Below are positions 7,849-10,597 of a stretch of DNA of 10,597 nt, in pieces. A program made the position numbers and the translations under genes. This DNA is from Thermaceae bacterium. Its GTDB lineage: Bacteria; Deinococcota; Deinococci; Deinococcales; Marinithermaceae. How positions within the stretch are numbered: the stretch's first letter is position 1; each line of letters begins with the position of its first letter. Under the pieces are notes generated by a model. That model was not told where the DNA came from, did no database searches, and saw only the letters and a program-made list of their open reading frames with translations. The DNA lies in NCBI GenBank assembly GCA_026985615.1, contig JALSQD010000046.1, forward strand, positions 1 to 10,597, written 5' to 3'.

Positions 7849-7854
7849 ATTATA
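7849..7854 (-). promoter_or_regulatory. -10 box, probable leaderless promoter of the M16 cluster
   Basis: This is a consensus TATAAT on the minus strand, followed by six bases (CTTCGA) and then GTG 7842. A start site about 7 nt after the -10 would fall on that GTG. There is no Shine-Dalgarno before it or before the ATG at 7827. The hexamer 17 bp upstream (CATGGA) does not match TTGACA, so no -35 is recognisable. It would drive the peptidase pair, CAP gene and possibly everything down to 317. Confidence 0.65.
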
Positions 7855-7914
7855 CTTTCCCGCCAAGCCGCTCCATGTTCACTTAAGCAACAAAGGTGCG
7901 CACCCGCCACCCGG

Positions 7915-7920
7915 TACAAT
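7915..7920 (+). promoter_or_regulatory. -10 box, probable leaderless promoter of recG
   Basis: TACAAT on the plus strand is followed by six bases (GGCCCC) and then the recG GTG at 7927. This is the same spacing as the divergent promoter on the other strand. There is no ribosome site in the usual window and no clear -35. The gene has no other nearby in-frame start; the next Met is residue 113. Leaderless initiation at this GTG is therefore the simplest reading. Confidence 0.6.
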
Positions 7921-7926
7921 GGCCCC

Positions 7927-10257
7927 GTGACCCGCCAGGAGCTCATCCAGCGCCTCGCCCGGCCGCTCCAGCGCGAGCTGGCCACCGGCTGCGCCGACCG
8001 GGTGGTGGCCGGCGGGCTGGAGAAGCTGGTGCACAACCTGGCGCGGCCCTTTCCCGAGGTGACCTGCCTGCTCGAGGGCTACGCCGCGCTCGAGCCCGAG
8101 GCGCGCTGCGCCCGCCTGCGCGAAGCGCTCGCCCGCCTGGGCGTCGAGGACGCGTCCGCGCAAGCGCCGCAAAAACCCCAGCCCGCCGCGACCGGCCCGC
8201 CGACCACGGAGCTGGACGCCCCGGTGGACTCGATACCGCTCGGCCCCAAGGGTGCGCAAAAGATGCGCTCGCTGGGCGTGCGCACCCTGCGCGACCTCCT
8301 TTTCTACTACCCCCGCCGCCACGAGGACCGCCGCACCCTGCCTGGCTTCGCCGCCCTCGCCCCCGGGGCCAAGGCCACGGTGGTGGCCACCGTGCTCAGC
8401 AAGAGCCAGGTCAAGACGCCGCGCAAGAAGATGCTGATTACCCAGGCGCGCCTGGCCGACGAGTACGGCCACAAGCTGACCGCCGTCTGGTTCAACCAGC
8501 CGTGGGTGCTGGGCCAGCTCAATGAAGGCCAGAAGATCGTGGTCACCGGCCGCTATACCGTCCGCGGCCGGGTGCGCAACCTGGCGGTGGAATACTTCGA
8601 GGCCGAAGGGGGCGAGCAGCTCTCCACCGGCCGCATCGTGCCCGTCTACAGCCTGGGCGAGAAGATGAGCCAGGCCTGGCTGCGCCGCAGCGTCTGGAGG
8701 GCGCTGGAGGCCGTCAAAGAGATACCCGACCCCTTGCCGGAAGCACTGCGGCAAAAGTTGGGCCTGGCCGACCTCGACTTCGCCCTGCGGCAGATCCACT
8801 TTCCCGAAAGCGAGCAGCACCTGGCCCGGGCGCTCAAGCGGCTGAAGTTCGACGAGTTCTTCTTCCTCGAGCTGCGGGTCCTGCTCACCTCGGGCGCCTC
8901 GGCCCTGGTGGGCCAGATCTTCGAGGTGCGCGAGGAGGACCTGCAGACCTTTTTGAACTCCCTCCCCTTCCAGCTCACCCCCGCCCAGCGGCGGGCGCTC
9001 GACGAGATCCTGGCCGACATGAAAAGCGAGCGCCAGATGGCGCGGCTCTTGCAGGGCGACGTGGGCTCGGGCAAGACCGCGGTAGCCGCCGCCGCCCTCT
9101 ACGTTGCCGCCAAAAACCAAAAACAGGGCGCGCTCATGGCCCCCACCGAGATCCTGGCCAAGCAGCACTTCGAGAACCTGACCCGCTACCTCTGGCCGCT
9201 GGACGTGCGGGTGGAGCTGCTGACTGGCAGCATGAAGGCCAGCGAGAAGAAGCGAGTCTACGAGCGCATCGAATCCGGCGAGGTGGACGTGGTCGTGGGC
9301 ACCCACGCCCTGATCCAGAAGGAGGTCCGGTTCCGCGAGCTGGGCCTGGCGGTGATCGACGAGGAACACCGCTTCGGCGTCATGCAGCGCCGCGCCCTGC
9401 TGCAGGGCCGGCCCGACGTGCTGGTGATGACGGCCACCCCCATCCCCCGCTCGCTGGCGCTAACCCTCTACGGCGACCTGGAGGTGAGCATTATTGACGA
9501 GATGCCTCCCGGGCGCAAGCCGGTGAAGACGCGGCTTTTGGCCGAGAAGAGCCGCAAAGACGCCTACGCCTTCGCCCGCAAGCTGATCGCCGGGGGGCAT
9601 CAGGTCTTCGTAGTCGCCCCGCTCATCGAGGAGTCCGACGCCGAGGTGATGGCCGAGGTGCGCGCGGCCACCGAGCTGGCCGCCGAGGTGGCGGCGATGC
9701 TACCCGAGGCGCGGGTGGAGGTGCTGCACGGCCGCATGAAGGCCGAAGAAAAGGACGCGCTGATGGAGCGCTTCCGCAACCGCGACTTCGACGTGCTGGT
9801 GAGCACCACCGTCATCGAGGTGGGGGTGGACATCCCCGGGGCCAACCTGATGATCATCGAAAACGCCGAGCGCTTCGGCCTGGCCCAGCTGCACCAGCTG
9901 CGCGGCCGCGTGGGCCGCGGCGGCGAGCAGGCCTACTGCATCCTGATCGCCGGCGACACCAGCCGCAAGACGATGCAGCGCCTGCGGGTGATCGAAAAAT
10001 CGACCGACGGCTTCTACGTGGCCGAGCAGGACCTGAAGCTGCGCGGCCCCGGCGAGCTGCGCGGTACCCGCCAGTCGGGCCTGCCCGACCTGCAACTGGG
10101 CGATTTGACCAGCGACGTGGAGATCATCGAAAGCGCCCGCAACGCGGCCAAACGCGTCCTCGAGGCCGACCCCTACCTGACCGCGCCCGAGCACCAGGCC
10201 CTGAGGCGCGAGCTCCAGCTCCGCGGCGAGGCGGTGGGGCTGCGGGAGATAATCTAG
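7927..10257 (+). CDS. recG: ATP-dependent DNA helicase RecG
   Basis: This 776-aa superfamily 2 translocase remodels stalled replication forks and branched recombination intermediates. Residues 1-100 form an N-terminal extension, as in thermophile and Deinococcota RecG, ending in a Pro/Ala-rich linker (78-98). The wedge/OB domain follows at about 100-230. Helicase motifs are complete: Walker A GDVGSGKT (377-384), MAPTEILAKQHF (404-415), GTHALIQ (458-464), DEEH (478-481), TATPIPRS (502-509), STTVIEVGVD (626-635) and QLRGRVGRG (657-665). The C-terminal TRG region (about 694-721, with LKLRGPGELRGTRQSGLPD) that couples ATP hydrolysis to DNA translocation is intact. The reading frame stays open far upstream across the antisense of the M16 gene, so the frame alone misplaces the start. 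GTG 7927, 6 nt after a -10 hexamer, gives the expected N-terminus and length. Confidence 0.96.
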   Translation: MTRQELIQRLARPLQRELATGCADRVVAGGLEKLVHNLARPFPEVTCLLEGYAALEPEARCARLREALARLGVEDASAQAPQKPQPAATGPPTTELDAPVDSIPLGPKGAQKMRSLGVRTLRDLLFYYPRRHEDRRTLPGFAALAPGAKATVVATVLSKSQVKTPRKKMLITQARLADEYGHKLTAVWFNQPWVLGQLNEGQKIVVTGRYTVRGRVRNLAVEYFEAEGGEQLSTGRIVPVYSLGEKMSQAWLRRSVWRALEAVKEIPDPLPEALRQKLGLADLDFALRQIHFPESEQHLARALKRLKFDEFFFLELRVLLTSGASALVGQIFEVREEDLQTFLNSLPFQLTPAQRRALDEILADMKSERQMARLLQGDVGSGKTAVAAAALYVAAKNQKQGALMAPTEILAKQHFENLTRYLWPLDVRVELLTGSMKASEKKRVYERIESGEVDVVVGTHALIQKEVRFRELGLAVIDEEHRFGVMQRRALLQGRPDVLVMTATPIPRSLALTLYGDLEVSIIDEMPPGRKPVKTRLLAEKSRKDAYAFARKLIAGGHQVFVVAPLIEESDAEVMAEVRAATELAAEVAAMLPEARVEVLHGRMKAEEKDALMERFRNRDFDVLVSTTVIEVGVDIPGANLMIIENAERFGLAQLHQLRGRVGRGGEQAYCILIAGDTSRKTMQRLRVIEKSTDGFYVAEQDLKLRGPGELRGTRQSGLPDLQLGDLTSDVEIIESARNAAKRVLEADPYLTAPEHQALRRELQLRGEAVGLREII

Positions 10258-10319
10258 CGCTTGCGCATGAAGGTGGAAGGTGAACTGGACGTGCATTGGC
10301 GGCTGGCTTCAGGCTCAGG

Positions 10320-10365
10320 CATCGCCAACAACCCCCACCCCAGCCCTCCCCCCAGGGGAGGGAGC
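10320..10365 (-). repeat. G-rich interspersed repeat, copy B (inverted)
   Basis: On the minus strand this reads GCTCCCTCCCCTGGGGGG, then AGGGCTGGGGTGGGGG, then TTGTTGGCGATG. This aligns over about 46 bp with copy A at 68-117. It has one GGGGT unit fewer and a C breaking the G-run series, so its quadruplex potential is weaker. It lies between recG and the unknown region to the right and seems to have been adopted as, or to contain, a terminator-like hairpin. Confidence 0.7.
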
Positions 10366-10373
10366 TTTCTTTT
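10344..10373 (+). terminator. Rho-independent-like terminator of recG
   Basis: CCCTCCCC (10344-10351) pairs with GGGGAGGG (10355-10362) around a CCA loop, an 8-bp G/C-rich stem. Three bases (AGC) and then TTTCTTTT follow. It starts 86 nt after the recG stop. The short spacer before the T-tract and the origin of the stem in a repeat lower certainty. Confidence 0.5.
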
Positions 10374-10454
10374 GGCGCGGTTAGGTTTTAAGCTTTAGCT
10401 GTCGCGAAGGAGTAGAAACACAAACCACAGACGACAAGCTACAGGCCTTATCCA

Positions 10455-10482
10455 TTACCACGTACCACGCACTACGCACCAT
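10455..10482 (+). repeat. Degenerate heptanucleotide tandem repeat
   Basis: Four consecutive 7-base units read TTACCAC, GTACCAC, GCACTAC and GCACCAT, a (G)YACYAC-like pattern in an otherwise unstructured intergenic stretch. The array is short and imperfect. No function is evident, and it may be a relic of a longer repeat. Confidence 0.4.
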
Positions 10483-10597
10483 GTATCTTCCACTTGGGGG
10501 TCTAACCGCTTGCACCAAGGGCTGATGAGCAATGCCCGTGTGCGTGATAGGCGGCCACCCGCCCCGGGACCTTGGCCGTACGGTATCTCGGTCTTTG

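Larger units (their letters stand above)
10258..10597. other. Non-coding right flank
   Basis: No supported gene lies after recG. The stretch holds the inverted copy of the G-rich repeat with its hairpin and T-rich tail (10320-10373), and a short run of degenerate heptamers (10455-10482). A small GGCGG/CCGCC hairpin (10550-10563) lies near the end, without a T-tract. The remaining sequence shows no codon bias and no RNA gene that I recognise. Confidence 0.65.

Noticed and set aside
6670..7926. Long open frame continuous with and upstream of recG, which would make a ~1195-aa protein
   Set aside because: It is antisense to the M16 gene, His/Arg/Gly-rich as expected for the complement of GC-rich coding DNA. 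RecG homology, length and the -10/GTG arrangement place the start at 7927.
7919..7930. Mini-ORF ATG-GCC-CCG-TGA overlapping the recG GTG
   Set aside because: A regulatory three-codon leader was considered, but the ATG lies within the -10 hexamer region and would not be transcribed if the start site is at 7927.
7879..9369. 496-aa minus-strand open frame opposite recG
   Set aside because: Antisense shadow of the recG helicase codons, a common artefact at high GC in the third codon position.

Overview
The window reads as chromosomal DNA of a GC-rich bacterium. It is most likely a member of the Thermaceae (Thermus, Meiothermus, Oceanithermus or Marinithermus; Deinococcota). The basis is indirect: strong GC bias at third codon positions, a pair of M16 peptidase genes beside recG (an arrangement I recall from Thermus thermophilus), -10 hexamers placed directly before start codons as in leaderless Deinococcota transcripts, and G-rich intergenic repeats. 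The genus cannot be fixed from sequence alone.

Layout: bases 1-316 are non-coding and hold a G-rich interspersed repeat and a strong hairpin. From about 7842 down to 317 all genes lie on the minus strand, tightly packed: M16 peptidase-like non-catalytic subunit, M16 zinc peptidase, secreted CAP-domain protein, a broken small exported or outer-membrane-like gene, an EamA-family transporter, a divergent CimA-type synthase, and 3-hydroxybutyryl-CoA dehydrogenase. Junctions are a 4-bp overlap, a 14-bp overlap, then gaps of 30, 28, 4 and 13 bp, so one long transcript or a few nested ones are plausible. It would end at the 12-bp hairpin at 265-290. The plus strand carries recG (7927-10257), transcribed divergently from an 84-bp gap. 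A hairpin followed by a T-rich stretch, inside a second inverted copy of the left-edge repeat, may terminate recG.

How the genes fit together: the two M16 proteins split the expected active-site features between them (HxxEH in one, the C-terminal R/Y motif in the other), which suggests a cytoplasmic heterodimer. The CAP protein is exported and translationally coupled to them. CimA-like synthase and 3-hydroxyacyl-CoA dehydrogenase both handle acyl-CoA-linked carbon chemistry and are adjacent, with a possible metabolite exporter upstream; a shared pathway is only a guess. RecG is an unrelated DNA-repair helicase.

The points most worth a second look are: (1) two back-to-back promoters, each with a -10 hexamer exactly 6 nt before a GTG codon and no Shine-Dalgarno; (2) a CimA-like enzyme with several altered active-site loops, including a lost metal-ligand Asn; (3) a three-lesion pseudogene whose first lesion is a T8 homopolymer inside the signal peptide; and (4) inverted copies of a hairpin/G-quadruplex repeat near both edges. 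I found no CRISPR array, tRNA, rRNA, insertion sequence or phage gene, and no clearly new multi-gene system.
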